64,000 nt of DNA from DASQUK01 sp046723645 (lineage in GTDB: Bacteria > Actinomycetota > Acidimicrobiia > Acidimicrobiales > VFJN01): assembly GCA_046723645.1 (NCBI GenBank), contig JBKOUY010000008.1:18470-82469 (forward strand), given 5' to 3'. Position numbers and translations under genes: made by a program. Shown here piece after piece: positions 41,707 through 49,685 of the stretch (position 1 is the first letter of the stretch; every line of letters starts with the position of its first letter). A model generated the notes under the pieces. The model made no database searches. It was not told the origin of the DNA and saw only the letters and a program-made list of their open reading frames with translations.

Positions 41707-44532
41707 GTGCGGGCACCGGGGATGGCTGGGGCCGCGGCCATGAAGCCCAAGACGCTCCTGCCCCTGGTGGGCCGCGCCCAGCAGCTCGACGCGGCGCTGG
41801 ACGCCATCTCGGCGGCACGCGACGGACGGGGGCGCGTCGTGCTCGTCCACGGCGAGGCCGGGATCGGCAAGACCCGGCTGTGCCACGAGGTCCGCCTGCG
41901 TCTCGACCGCCGTGGCATCGAGCTGATCACCGGCCGGGCCGGTCCGGGCGACGCCGGCATGTCCTACTCCGCGCTCGCGGATTCCCTCCGTGCCGCACGC
42001 CGGTCGGGCGCAGCCTTCTGGGCGGCGGCGGGTAGCCGGGCCGAGACGTTGGCGGCGGTGGTTCCCGAGCTCGCCCAGCAGGGCTCGGTCGCGAGCGCGC
42101 TGGTGGACCGGCCGGTGGTGTACGAGGCACTGCTCGACGTCGTCGAGGAGGCGGCGGTCGACCGGGCAACCGTCTGGTTCATGGAAGACCTGCACTGGGC
42201 CGACCCCGCCACCTTGGCATTCGTCGAGTACGCCGCGCGGCGGGTGGGAGACATGTCCCTGGTCCTCGTCGTGACCACCCGCGACGAGGACCTGCCGGCC
42301 GACACCCACGCCCGCCTCCTGCAGCTGAGCCGCGACCCGGAGGTGCTCGCTCTTGCGCTCGAGCGGCTCGACGACGCCGACACCCGGGCCATGGTCGGGG
42401 CGATCGCTCCGGAGCTGCCGGCCCCCGCGATCGATCGGGTCGCCGGTCGGAGCGCCGGCAACCCCCTGCTCGTCGAGGAGCTACTGGCCCTCGGAGGCGA
42501 CCTCTCGGCCGGCATCCCCGACATCGTCAGGGCTGCGGTGCGGGAACGGACGGCGCGCCTCGCCGCCGACGACCGCACCGTGCTGGAGGCGGCAGCGGCG
42601 CTCGGGCCCCGCTTCGACGTCGACCAGTTGCTGAAGACCGCCCCGATCGATCCCTCCCGTGCCGGCGAGCAGCTGACCGGCGGCGGGCTGCTGGTGGCCG
42701 CCGATGACCCCGCTGGCGACGTGCTGGCGTTCTGGCATCCCCTCGTCTGGGAAGCCGTCTACAACGACATACCACTCCCCCGCCGGCGGCAGCTGCATGC
42801 AAGGATCGCAGCCACGCTTGAGGCCCAGGACCCCCAGGTGCAGCCGGAGAGCCTGGCCCGCCACCACGAGCTCGCCGACGACCCGGACGCGGCGCTGGAG
42901 ACGCTGCTGGTGGCGCGCAAGGCGATCGGTGGCAACGTCGGTCGGGCGGCATCCCTCGCCCGGACTGCGCTGGACCTCGCGCGCCGGCACCCGCCGCTCC
43001 ACGAGCGTGTGAACGAACTGGCCCGGCTGGCCGTCAACGACCTGTTCCTCGCCGGCCGGTGGACCGAGCTGGAACCGCTGGTCAGTGAGCTCTGGCCCAC
43101 GCGCCACACGATGCCGGCCGAGGCACGGGCCTGGCTGGCCAACGCCGCGGTGATGGACGTCCTGTTCCTCGGCGAGGTCGCTCGGGCCAGGGCCACCGCC
43201 GACGACGAGGTCGCCTACGTCGAGACGGCCGGCGACTCGTCCGGCGCCGGCCTGCTGTTTGCGCAGGCGGCGTTCCTCGCCTACTTCAGCGGGGACTTCG
43301 CCGTCGCCCGAGACCGCTCGGAGCGCGCCGTCGCGGTCGCCCGCAGCTCCGGCGATGCCGAGGCCACCGCCCGGGCACAGCTCGTCCACGTCCTGGCGCG
43401 GCGCCGCCTCGGCCACCCTCGCAGCCACGCCATCGCGGATCTCCGAGACAATGCCGCGCTCGCCCGGTCGGCGGGGCTCGGGGTCGGCGAGGCCAACGCG
43501 CTGTTCGTCACCGCCTACATGTCCCTCCGGGACGCGGACTTCGCGGCTGCGGAGGACGTCGGCGCCGCGGCCGGGACCTGGTATGCGCTGCTCGCCCAGG
43601 TCCTCCACGGGCTCCTCCACGTGCTCGAGGGCCGCCCCGACCGGGCCGAGGCGCTGTTGGCCCGGGCGGGGGCCGAGGTCCGCCACGGCATCCCGACCCT
43701 TGGGCTCGCGGTCGACGTCGCCGAGGCCCACCTGTTCCTGCACCGCGGCGAGATGGATCACGCGCGCGGGCTGCTCGATCGACCCTCTGCCGCGCCCGAG
43801 GCGATGCTGATCCCGATGCTCCGGTCCGGGCACGCCGGTGCCCGCGGGTGGCTGGCTTGGGAAGAGCAACATTTCGGCGACGCCGCCGACGCATTCGCCG
43901 AGTCGTCGGCGAGCTGCCTCGCGGGCGGCGGCTACGACATCATCGATACCGGCCCACTCATGCTGCCGCTCCAGACCGATTCCCTCGTGCGCCTGGACCG
44001 TGCCGCCGAGGCGCAGCAGGCGATCGAGGGATGCGTGGCCGCCGACCCCGAGCCGGACCGTTTCACGGTCGCCGCCGTCGCTGCGGCGCGGTTCCGCCTG
44101 GCGCCATCCGGCGACGCTGCGGATGCCGCCGATCGGGCGGCGGCCGCCGCACCGTGGCCCTGGTTGGAGGCGCTTGTCGGCTGCTGGCGCGGCGAGTTTC
44201 TCGTTGACGCCGGGGCGGTCGCCCGGGCGCGGGACCGGTTCGATGCCATCGAGGCGCTCCGCGGCGTCGAGCGGGCGGACGCCGTGCTCGACAGCCTGGG
44301 AAGGCGGGCGGGGAGCCGAGCCCCAGCCGGTCCCCAGCAGCTCTCGCCCCGGGAGCTCGAGGTCGCCGAACTGGTCACCGAGGGGCTCACCAACTCGGCG
44401 ATCGCCGCCCGCCTGTTCGTGAGCAGGGCGACCGTGTCCAGCCACGTCACGCACATCCTCACCAAGCTGGGCTTCACGTCTCGGGCGCAGATCGCCGCCT
44501 GGATCGCAGGTCGGCGGCCGCCTCGCCGCTGA
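41707..44532 (+). CDS. STAND ATPase/TPR/LuxR transcriptional regulator
   Basis: A 941-aa regulator without a cyclase domain. AAA/STAND ATPase at the N-terminus with Walker A GEAGIGKTR (about 52-60) and Walker B VWFMEDLHWADPA (about 157), GRSAGNPLLVEELLALGG as sensor region, a long TPR-like middle, and a C-terminal LuxR helix-turn-helix (LSPRELEVAELVTEGLTNSA, then LFVSRATVSSHVTHILTKLG, about 879-941). The start could be the GTG at 41707 or ATGs at 41722 or 41740; the P-loop fold starts at LPLVGRAQQL, so any is possible. Divergent to a truncated ECF sigma gene. Confidence 0.9.
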   Translation: MRAPGMAGAAAMKPKTLLPLVGRAQQLDAALDAISAARDGRGRVVLVHGEAGIGKTRLCHEVRLRLDRRGIELITGRAGPGDAGMSYSALADSLRAARRSGAAFWAAAGSRAETLAAVVPELAQQGSVASALVDRPVVYEALLDVVEEAAVDRATVWFMEDLHWADPATLAFVEYAARRVGDMSLVLVVTTRDEDLPADTHARLLQLSRDPEVLALALERLDDADTRAMVGAIAPELPAPAIDRVAGRSAGNPLLVEELLALGGDLSAGIPDIVRAAVRERTARLAADDRTVLEAAAALGPRFDVDQLLKTAPIDPSRAGEQLTGGGLLVAADDPAGDVLAFWHPLVWEAVYNDIPLPRRRQLHARIAATLEAQDPQVQPESLARHHELADDPDAALETLLVARKAIGGNVGRAASLARTALDLARRHPPLHERVNELARLAVNDLFLAGRWTELEPLVSELWPTRHTMPAEARAWLANAAVMDVLFLGEVARARATADDEVAYVETAGDSSGAGLLFAQAAFLAYFSGDFAVARDRSERAVAVARSSGDAEATARAQLVHVLARRRLGHPRSHAIADLRDNAALARSAGLGVGEANALFVTAYMSLRDADFAAAEDVGAAAGTWYALLAQVLHGLLHVLEGRPDRAEALLARAGAEVRHGIPTLGLAVDVAEAHLFLHRGEMDHARGLLDRPSAAPEAMLIPMLRSGHAGARGWLAWEEQHFGDAADAFAESSASCLAGGGYDIIDTGPLMLPLQTDSLVRLDRAAEAQQAIEGCVAADPEPDRFTVAAVAAARFRLAPSGDAADAADRAAAAAPWPWLEALVGCWRGEFLVDAGAVARARDRFDAIEALRGVERADAVLDSLGRRAGSRAPAGPQQLSPRELEVAELVTEGLTNSAIAARLFVSRATVSSHVTHILTKLGFTSRAQIAAWIAGRRPPRR

Positions 44533-44568
44533 CTGTGCTTCGCGACGCGGCGCGTTGGCCTCTAGCGG

Positions 44569-45102
44569 TTACGACAGCCTTGTCACGATGCGGTTGACGG
44601 TTCTCCAGCTGCGTGTCGTGATCTCGTTGCCAAACCTCCTCTCGAGCCAGCGCATGAGACCCGGCGTGCGTGAGGCAGTCAGATCCACGACAGAACAGAT
44701 CACCCGGTTATCGAATGCGACGACGGTGTAGTCGCCGGCGTCGGCGCGATAGGGAAGGTCGAGGTCCACCTGTGACTCGTGTTTCAGGAAGGTGACCTGG
44801 AGGCTTGTCGATCGTGTGTCGAGTCGATCGCCGAAGGGATCCCGTGCGACGAGGTCCTGCATCTGCTCCCGAGTGCGGATGATGGTGGTGCTCCGGAAGC
44901 CGAGTTGGGTGGGCCACTGCGTCTGGATCCGGGCCTCCACCTTCCTGAGGTCCCGCGTGTCCGACTCGAACACGACGTTGCCGCTCGAGGCGACGGTCTG
45001 CACGTGGTGAAACCCGAGACCCTCGACGACGCCCCGTAGCTTCTCGTTCCGCATGTTCGGGTTCATTGGCCCGATTCCCCGAAGGAGCGCGACGTACCTC
45101 AT
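44569..45102 (-). CDS. DUF1697 family protein
   Basis: A 177-aa protein with the DUF1697 pattern: MRYVALLRGIGPMNPNMRNE, LRGVVEGLGFHHVQTVASSG, NVVFESDTRDLRKVEARIQT and the ending MRWLERRFGNEITTRSWRTV. Widespread in soil bacteria; no function established. GC content and codon use appear slightly lower than in the neighbours. Convergent with the STAND gene (36-bp gap). Confidence 0.9.
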   Translation of the reverse strand: MRYVALLRGIGPMNPNMRNEKLRGVVEGLGFHHVQTVASSGNVVFESDTRDLRKVEARIQTQWPTQLGFRSTTIIRTREQMQDLVARDPFGDRLDTRSTSLQVTFLKHESQVDLDLPYRADAGDYTVVAFDNRVICSVVDLTASRTPGLMRWLERRFGNEITTRSWRTVNRIVTRLS

Positions 45103-45130
45103 CGGACCGGAGCTCTCGTGGCTCGTCTCA

Positions 45131-46258
45131 TCACGCCGTGCCGGATCCCTGATCAGCCCTGCGGTCCACCGACCCCTCCGCCGTGAGGGCGATGAGGATA
45201 ATCGCCGTCAGGGCGCCGACCTGTGCAAGCGCCCCGACCTCGCTGCCAAGCGGGATCGTCGTCAGCACCGCCAGCGCCGCGACCAGCCTGATCTGGCTGC
45301 GCGTGATCCCGAAGGTCCGCCGGAACCCGACCTCGCACGCGACGAAGGCGGCCACGCCGACGGCCAGTGCTGCGGCGGACCACCCATCCAACGGGTCGTA
45401 GGGATGCTCGATCACCTTCTCGAGCCCGGCCGCCACCGCGACGATGGCGAGGATGATGCCGTAGTGCCAGTACCCGAATCCCACCAGGGCGAGGCGGGGT
45501 CGGCGGTCCGGGCTGGCGGCGCTCATGGCGTCCTCGACGGACTCCTCGTCGCTGAAATAGACCCACCAGAGGGCCGCGCTGAGGCCCAGCGAGACCAGCG
45601 CGGCCAGCGCGAGTCCGGCGTCTAGGTCCTGTTCCGACGCTGCCGCGCCGACGGCGACGATCGATTCTCCGAGGGCGATGATCACGACCAGACCGTGGCG
45701 CTCCACGAAGTGCGCCACCGACACGATGAAGCCCTCGAGAGTGGTCAGCCACGGTGAAGCCCAGAGCACGGCGGCCGTGAACGCCCACAGGGCCTGCTGC
45801 GCGTCGCCGCCCAGCGCGCCGCCGACCAGCACGACGCCAGCGGCGATCAGGTTGAAGGGCACGATCCGGAGGATCGCCCGGACCTCCGAGACCGACGTCC
45901 CCCGTACGTACATCGCAGCGTGCAGCAGAATCACGACCAGGTAGCCGATGCCGAAGGCGAGCCCGTCACCGTCATACGCCTCGGGAATCGCCAGCGCGAT
46001 CACGAGGAACCCGCCCATCCCACCGATCAGCAGCAGCCGGAAGCGAAGCCGGTCCGTGGCGATGGCGTTCGTGAGCCACGCGTAGCCGTCGTACATCCAC
46101 CAGATGAGCAGCAGCATCACTGCGACCTCGAGGACGGCCGTGCCGTCCACGCCCTCCACGAGCAGCCCGGTCAGCTGCGTGATGGTGAAGACGAAGACGA
46201 GGTCGAAGAAGAGCTCGAGGGTCGAAACCCGGACGCTGCGCTCGTCGGGAGTGGACAT
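45131..46258 (-). CDS. Low-temperature-requirement protein A (LtrA) family membrane protein
   Basis: A 375-aa polytopic membrane protein with about ten helices. Signature regions: STLELFFDLVFVFTITQLTG in the first helix, IWWMYDGYAWLTNAIATDRL, and HFVERHGLVVIIALGESIVA. Named from Listeria mutants that fail at low temperature; the molecular role is unknown. Stands 28 bp upstream of DUF1697 on the same strand, so possibly co-transcribed. A hairpin 43 bp before its start separates it from the DHFR-like gene. Confidence 0.9.
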   Translation of the reverse strand: MSTPDERSVRVSTLELFFDLVFVFTITQLTGLLVEGVDGTAVLEVAVMLLLIWWMYDGYAWLTNAIATDRLRFRLLLIGGMGGFLVIALAIPEAYDGDGLAFGIGYLVVILLHAAMYVRGTSVSEVRAILRIVPFNLIAAGVVLVGGALGGDAQQALWAFTAAVLWASPWLTTLEGFIVSVAHFVERHGLVVIIALGESIVAVGAAASEQDLDAGLALAALVSLGLSAALWWVYFSDEESVEDAMSAASPDRRPRLALVGFGYWHYGIILAIVAVAAGLEKVIEHPYDPLDGWSAAALAVGVAAFVACEVGFRRTFGITRSQIRLVAALAVLTTIPLGSEVGALAQVGALTAIILIALTAEGSVDRRADQGSGTA

Positions 46259-46301
46259 GACCCCGCCATCGTGCCGCGGACGGCCAAACGCTTTTTCGTA
46301 A

Positions 46302-46331
46302 CGGGAATGGCCGCTGGGGCGGCCATTCCCG
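46302..46331 (-). terminator. Perfect 12-bp stem between DHFR-like and ltrA-like genes
   Basis: cgggaatggccg (46302-46313), loop ctgggg, cggccattcccg (46320-46331). It lies downstream of the DHFR-like gene (stop 46379, minus strand) and upstream of the LtrA start. Probably ends the AraC-DHFR transcript; no U-tract follows in that direction. Confidence 0.5.
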
Positions 46332-46378
46332 CGTTCGAAACCGTCAGTGCGCTGTGCGCCCGGTCAGGCCGCCGGGGG

Positions 46379-46927
46379 TCAGGGCCGGTACGTGGCCAGG
46401 ATGATCCCGTTGCTCAGGACCCTCGAGTCCACGAGCTCGAACGCCGCCGTCGTGCCGGGGCGGGACATCAGGTTCGCGGCGTCGCTCGGCCCGACCAGCT
46501 GCGGATGGATCCACAGCTGGAGCTCGTCGAACATGCCATCTTCGAGCAGCAACCGCGACACGTCACCGAAGCCGTACTGCACGATGTGGCCGCCGTTCTC
46601 GCCCTTGAGGTCGCGGACGCGGGCGACGACGTCGCCGGCGACCACCTCGGTGTTCGCCCACTCTGGATCGGCGAGCGTGGTGGACGCGACGACCTTGCGC
46701 ATCGTGTTGATGCGGTCCGAGAACGGGTCGCCGCTGCGGGCCGACCACGCCGGGGCGAAGGAGTCGTACGTGCGGCGGCCCATCAGAACGATGTCGCAGG
46801 TCTCCAGCAGGTCGGTCTGGATCCTGTCGCCTTCGCCGGAGGTCCCGGCCTTCAGTGGGGGCCACAGGTGGGGGTCCCCGATGACGCCGTCGAGCGTGAT
46901 GAACGTGGAGTTGATCAGTTGCCGCAT
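46379..46927 (-). CDS. Dihydrofolate reductase/RibD C-terminal domain protein
   Basis: A 182-aa DHFR-like protein. Blocks: LINSTFITLDGVIGDPHLWP, CDIVLMGRRTYDSFAPAWSA, RKVVASTTLADPEWANTEVV, HIVQYGFGDVSRLLLEDGMF, DELQLWIHPQLVG. Distantly related to the copy at 40388. The ATG at 46925-46927 is chosen inside a longer frame. It lies 51 bp after an AraC-type regulator on the same strand, a common pairing in which the regulator probably controls the reductase. Confidence 0.88.
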   Translation of the reverse strand: MRQLINSTFITLDGVIGDPHLWPPLKAGTSGEGDRIQTDLLETCDIVLMGRRTYDSFAPAWSARSGDPFSDRINTMRKVVASTTLADPEWANTEVVAGDVVARVRDLKGENGGHIVQYGFGDVSRLLLEDGMFDELQLWIHPQLVGPSDAANLMSRPGTTAAFELVDSRVLSNGIILATYRP

Positions 46928-46978
46928 CGGATGCGGTCTAGGCCCCGTGGGTGCCGCTGTCTTGAACGCCAGCGACAA

Positions 46979-47671
46979 CTAGGCGCCCGGCGCCGAGCTG
47001 CCGATCTGCGAGGGCGTCTGCCCGACGAAGCGCCTGAGCGACCTCGTCAGGTGGGGCTGGTCGGCGTACCCCGTCCGGCGCGCCGCCTCGGACGCCGGCA
47101 CGCCCCGGGACAGCAGCTCGACCGCCCTCTCCGCCCGCCGGATCCGGCCGATCGCCCCCCGGCTCAGCCCGGTCGCCCGGGCCACCCGCCGCTCCAGCGA
47201 CCGGGTGGAGAAGCCCTCCACGTCCCCGCGCATGGCCTCGGCCACGATCGGGTCGCGCACCAGCAGGCCCGCGCGGACGAGCCTGCCGACGAGGACCTCG
47301 GCCGTGTCCGGGCGCGGGAGCTCCCAGGCGGACCCGTCGAGCCGGAACGTCCTGGCGGTCACCGCCGGCAACGTCACGGTTCGGTCCACCAGCCGGGCAG
47401 GCGGGAGGCCGGGCATGAACGTGCCCAGGCTGAACTGGATGCCGAAGAACTCGGCGTCCTGCGGGATCGGCACGATCGTCGCCCTCGTCTCAGGCCCCCG
47501 CACTGTCAGCCAGGCCGCGCCCCGCTGCCGCGTGACGACCATCTCCCAGTGGGTCGCCGCCACGGAGATGAACGACTCCTCGGGCTCGCTCCGGGCCTGC
47601 CACGTCTCCTCGACCAGGGGCGACCGTGACGACCGGGCCTCCACGGCGAACAGCTCCACGGCGCGCTTCAT
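46979..47671 (-). CDS. AraC family transcriptional regulator
   Basis: A 230-aa regulator. The N-terminal sensor is beta-rich (SFISVAATHWEMVVTRQRGA, TIVPIPQDAEFFGIQFSLGT). The C-terminal double helix-turn-helix is clear: RVARATGLSRGAIGRIRRAE, RAVELLSRGVPASEAARRTG, YADQPHLTRSLRRFVGQTPS. An ATG at 47671 and an in-frame GTG at 47677 are both possible starts. Upstream of a DHFR-like gene, likely one operon. Confidence 0.88.
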   Translation of the reverse strand: MKRAVELFAVEARSSRSPLVEETWQARSEPEESFISVAATHWEMVVTRQRGAAWLTVRGPETRATIVPIPQDAEFFGIQFSLGTFMPGLPPARLVDRTVTLPAVTARTFRLDGSAWELPRPDTAEVLVGRLVRAGLLVRDPIVAEAMRGDVEGFSTRSLERRVARATGLSRGAIGRIRRAERAVELLSRGVPASEAARRTGYADQPHLTRSLRRFVGQTPSQIGSSAPGA

Positions 47672-47733
47672 GACCACCTTGACGAATGGCGGCCGGGGAA
47701 CTCATCGGGCCCGGCGGCGCGCCTGACGACGCA

Positions 47734-47769
47734 CGGGAGGGGCTCCAGGTCGTGCTCGGGCCCCTCCCG
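47734..47769 (-). terminator. Hairpin after the Asp-box protein gene
   Basis: cgggaggggc (47734-47743) pairs perfectly with gcccctcccg (47760-47769) across a 16-nt loop, beginning 12 bp past the stop of the secreted Asp-box gene (47782, minus strand). No U-tract. Probably its transcription end. Confidence 0.5.
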
Positions 47770-47781
47770 ACGCGTCTGGGG

Positions 47782-49374
47782 CTACTGACTCACCTCCCGA
47801 GTGACGATGTTGGCGGGATCGGTCGCCGTGGTGACGGCGAAGAACGGGAAGAAGGAGGTCCCGTTCTGCCCGAGGCCTTCGTAGTCGCCCAGGAAGAACC
47901 CTCGGGCCACCGGAGCCCTCCGACTATCGAACGGGGCGTCCGTCACCGCGACTTCGTCGTCCCAGCTCGCCGCCGCCGAGCAGTCCTCGGATGCGGCGTG
48001 GCAGTGGGCGACGAACGCCTCGGTGGGGGTCGTTGCGCCGTTGTCGGCCGTGTTGCTCCGGAAGTCGTAGTACGAAACACCCACGGTGCCGTCGTCCAGC
48101 ACGTGAACCATCGGCGTGAAGGCCTGCTCGTTCAGGTCGTTCGCCAGGTCCGGCGTCTGGTTCACCTTGATCGGGGCCGACCAGGTCAGTCCCCCATCGA
48201 GTGACTGACTGAACGCGATGCTGGACCGGGGGCCGAACCGGCTGTCCTGCCACACCAGATACACCGCGCCGGTGGTCCGGTCGACGGCGATCTCGGCGTT
48301 GATGTCGCCGGTGCGGTGGCTCGCCACGACGCCTGCGGGCAGCGGCGAGTCCGGGTCGATCACGATCCCGCGGAAGAACCTGTCGACGATGGTCTCCTGC
48401 CTGTCCCAGGTCGCGCCGTGGTCCGAGGACCGGATCACGGCGATGTGAGTGCCCCGGGTTCCCTGGTCGTTCCTGGTTCCCCGGACCAGCGTCATGACGT
48501 TGATCAGCTCGCCGTCGAACTCGTCGTTGTCCGGGAGCACGGCGATCTGGTTGCCGATCGTCTGGGCGATGACCCCGGCTCGGAAGATCCTGCTGGCGGG
48601 CTCCCAGGTCTCGCCGCCGTCGGTGGTCCGCGCGAACAGGGGGTCGCCGGCGAAGGCGATGGCGTTCTCGAACGCCTGCTGGTTCTGGTTGCCGCTCGGC
48701 GGCGACACCACCAGGTCCCACACCGCGTAGGCGAAGTCGGAGTCGTTCGGGTCCGCGGTGATGGCGTTCTTGTCGTTGAACGCGTTCGGGCTCTCGTCGC
48801 GGTTGAGGGAGACCGGGTCCTCCCACGTCGCCCCGTGATCGGTCGAACGCGACACCAGCATGTCGTCGGGGTTCGTGTCGAACCCGCCGGGTGCGGTGTC
48901 GGTGGACAGGCTCATCAGGTACGCGGTCCCGTCCGGGGAGATGGCCACCCACGGGTCGGAGGCCCGCTCGAAGTTCCCCCCGTTGGCCGCGGTGCCCCCG
49001 GTGCAGTTCGACGACTTGGTCAGCGCGTTGGTTGTCCACGTCGCCCCGCCGTCGAGGCTGGTGGCGCTGACGTTGCCCTCCGATCCGCCGTTGTTCCACC
49101 GATCCTGCTGCCACGCCCCGATGATGACGTCCGGGTCCGACGGATCCACCATGACGTGGGGCTCGACCTCGCTGTTGACGAACTGCCGGGCCGGTACGCC
49201 GCCCACGTCGCGGAATCCGGTGTCACCTTCACACGCAGCGATCGGACTGGCTCCGGACACAGTGACCAGCGGGCCCGTCGTGGAGGTGTCGGCCGTGGCC
49301 GGAACGGAGCCGACCACGGCCAGAACAGCCACGGACGTACCTAACGCGATGACCTTGCTTCTCGGGCGATGCAT
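47782..49374 (-). CDS. Secreted BNR/Asp-box (sialidase-like beta-propeller) protein
   Basis: A 530-aa exported protein. A signal peptide (MHRPRSKVIALGTSVAVLAV, cleavage near ATA/D) is followed by a beta-propeller with five Asp-boxes of the pattern S-x-D-x-G-x-T-W: SLDGGATW, STDHGATW, TTDGGETW, SSDHGATW and SLDGGLTW. The Arg triad and Tyr/Glu pair of true sialidases could not be placed, so glycan binding rather than hydrolysis is possible. The ATG at 49372-49374 follows AAAGGAGGGG. Divergent to the FAD monooxygenase. Confidence 0.87.
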   Translation of the reverse strand: MHRPRSKVIALGTSVAVLAVVGSVPATADTSTTGPLVTVSGASPIAACEGDTGFRDVGGVPARQFVNSEVEPHVMVDPSDPDVIIGAWQQDRWNNGGSEGNVSATSLDGGATWTTNALTKSSNCTGGTAANGGNFERASDPWVAISPDGTAYLMSLSTDTAPGGFDTNPDDMLVSRSTDHGATWEDPVSLNRDESPNAFNDKNAITADPNDSDFAYAVWDLVVSPPSGNQNQQAFENAIAFAGDPLFARTTDGGETWEPASRIFRAGVIAQTIGNQIAVLPDNDEFDGELINVMTLVRGTRNDQGTRGTHIAVIRSSDHGATWDRQETIVDRFFRGIVIDPDSPLPAGVVASHRTGDINAEIAVDRTTGAVYLVWQDSRFGPRSSIAFSQSLDGGLTWSAPIKVNQTPDLANDLNEQAFTPMVHVLDDGTVGVSYYDFRSNTADNGATTPTEAFVAHCHAASEDCSAAASWDDEVAVTDAPFDSRRAPVARGFFLGDYEGLGQNGTSFFPFFAVTTATDPANIVTREVSQ

Positions 49375-49685
49375 GCCAACCCCCCTCCTTTCGGAAGCCG
49401 CGACATCGTCCGAAGCCCGTCTAGGGCGGCGACATGTCCGGCTAGTCGAGGTGGACGGCAGCACGGGCCCGCGGCGCGACAATGCCCGCGAGCCGACGGT
49501 CGTCGTGGGCTTCGCAGACGTTGCCCATCCGCCAGCGGCTGCCCAGCTCTCCGGGCTCACCGAGCCGTCAAGAACGGCCGTGGGGCCGACCACCGAAAAA
49601 CAGTACCCAGGCGCCGGTCTTCGATACCCGGAGTCGTGGAGGCAATGGCGCAGCTCCCAGGACCGGAGTGCGGGATGCTGTTGTC

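Noticed and set aside
42481..44454. A 657-codon minus-strand open frame
   Set aside because: It is antisense to the STAND/LuxR gene, without motifs or a plausible start.
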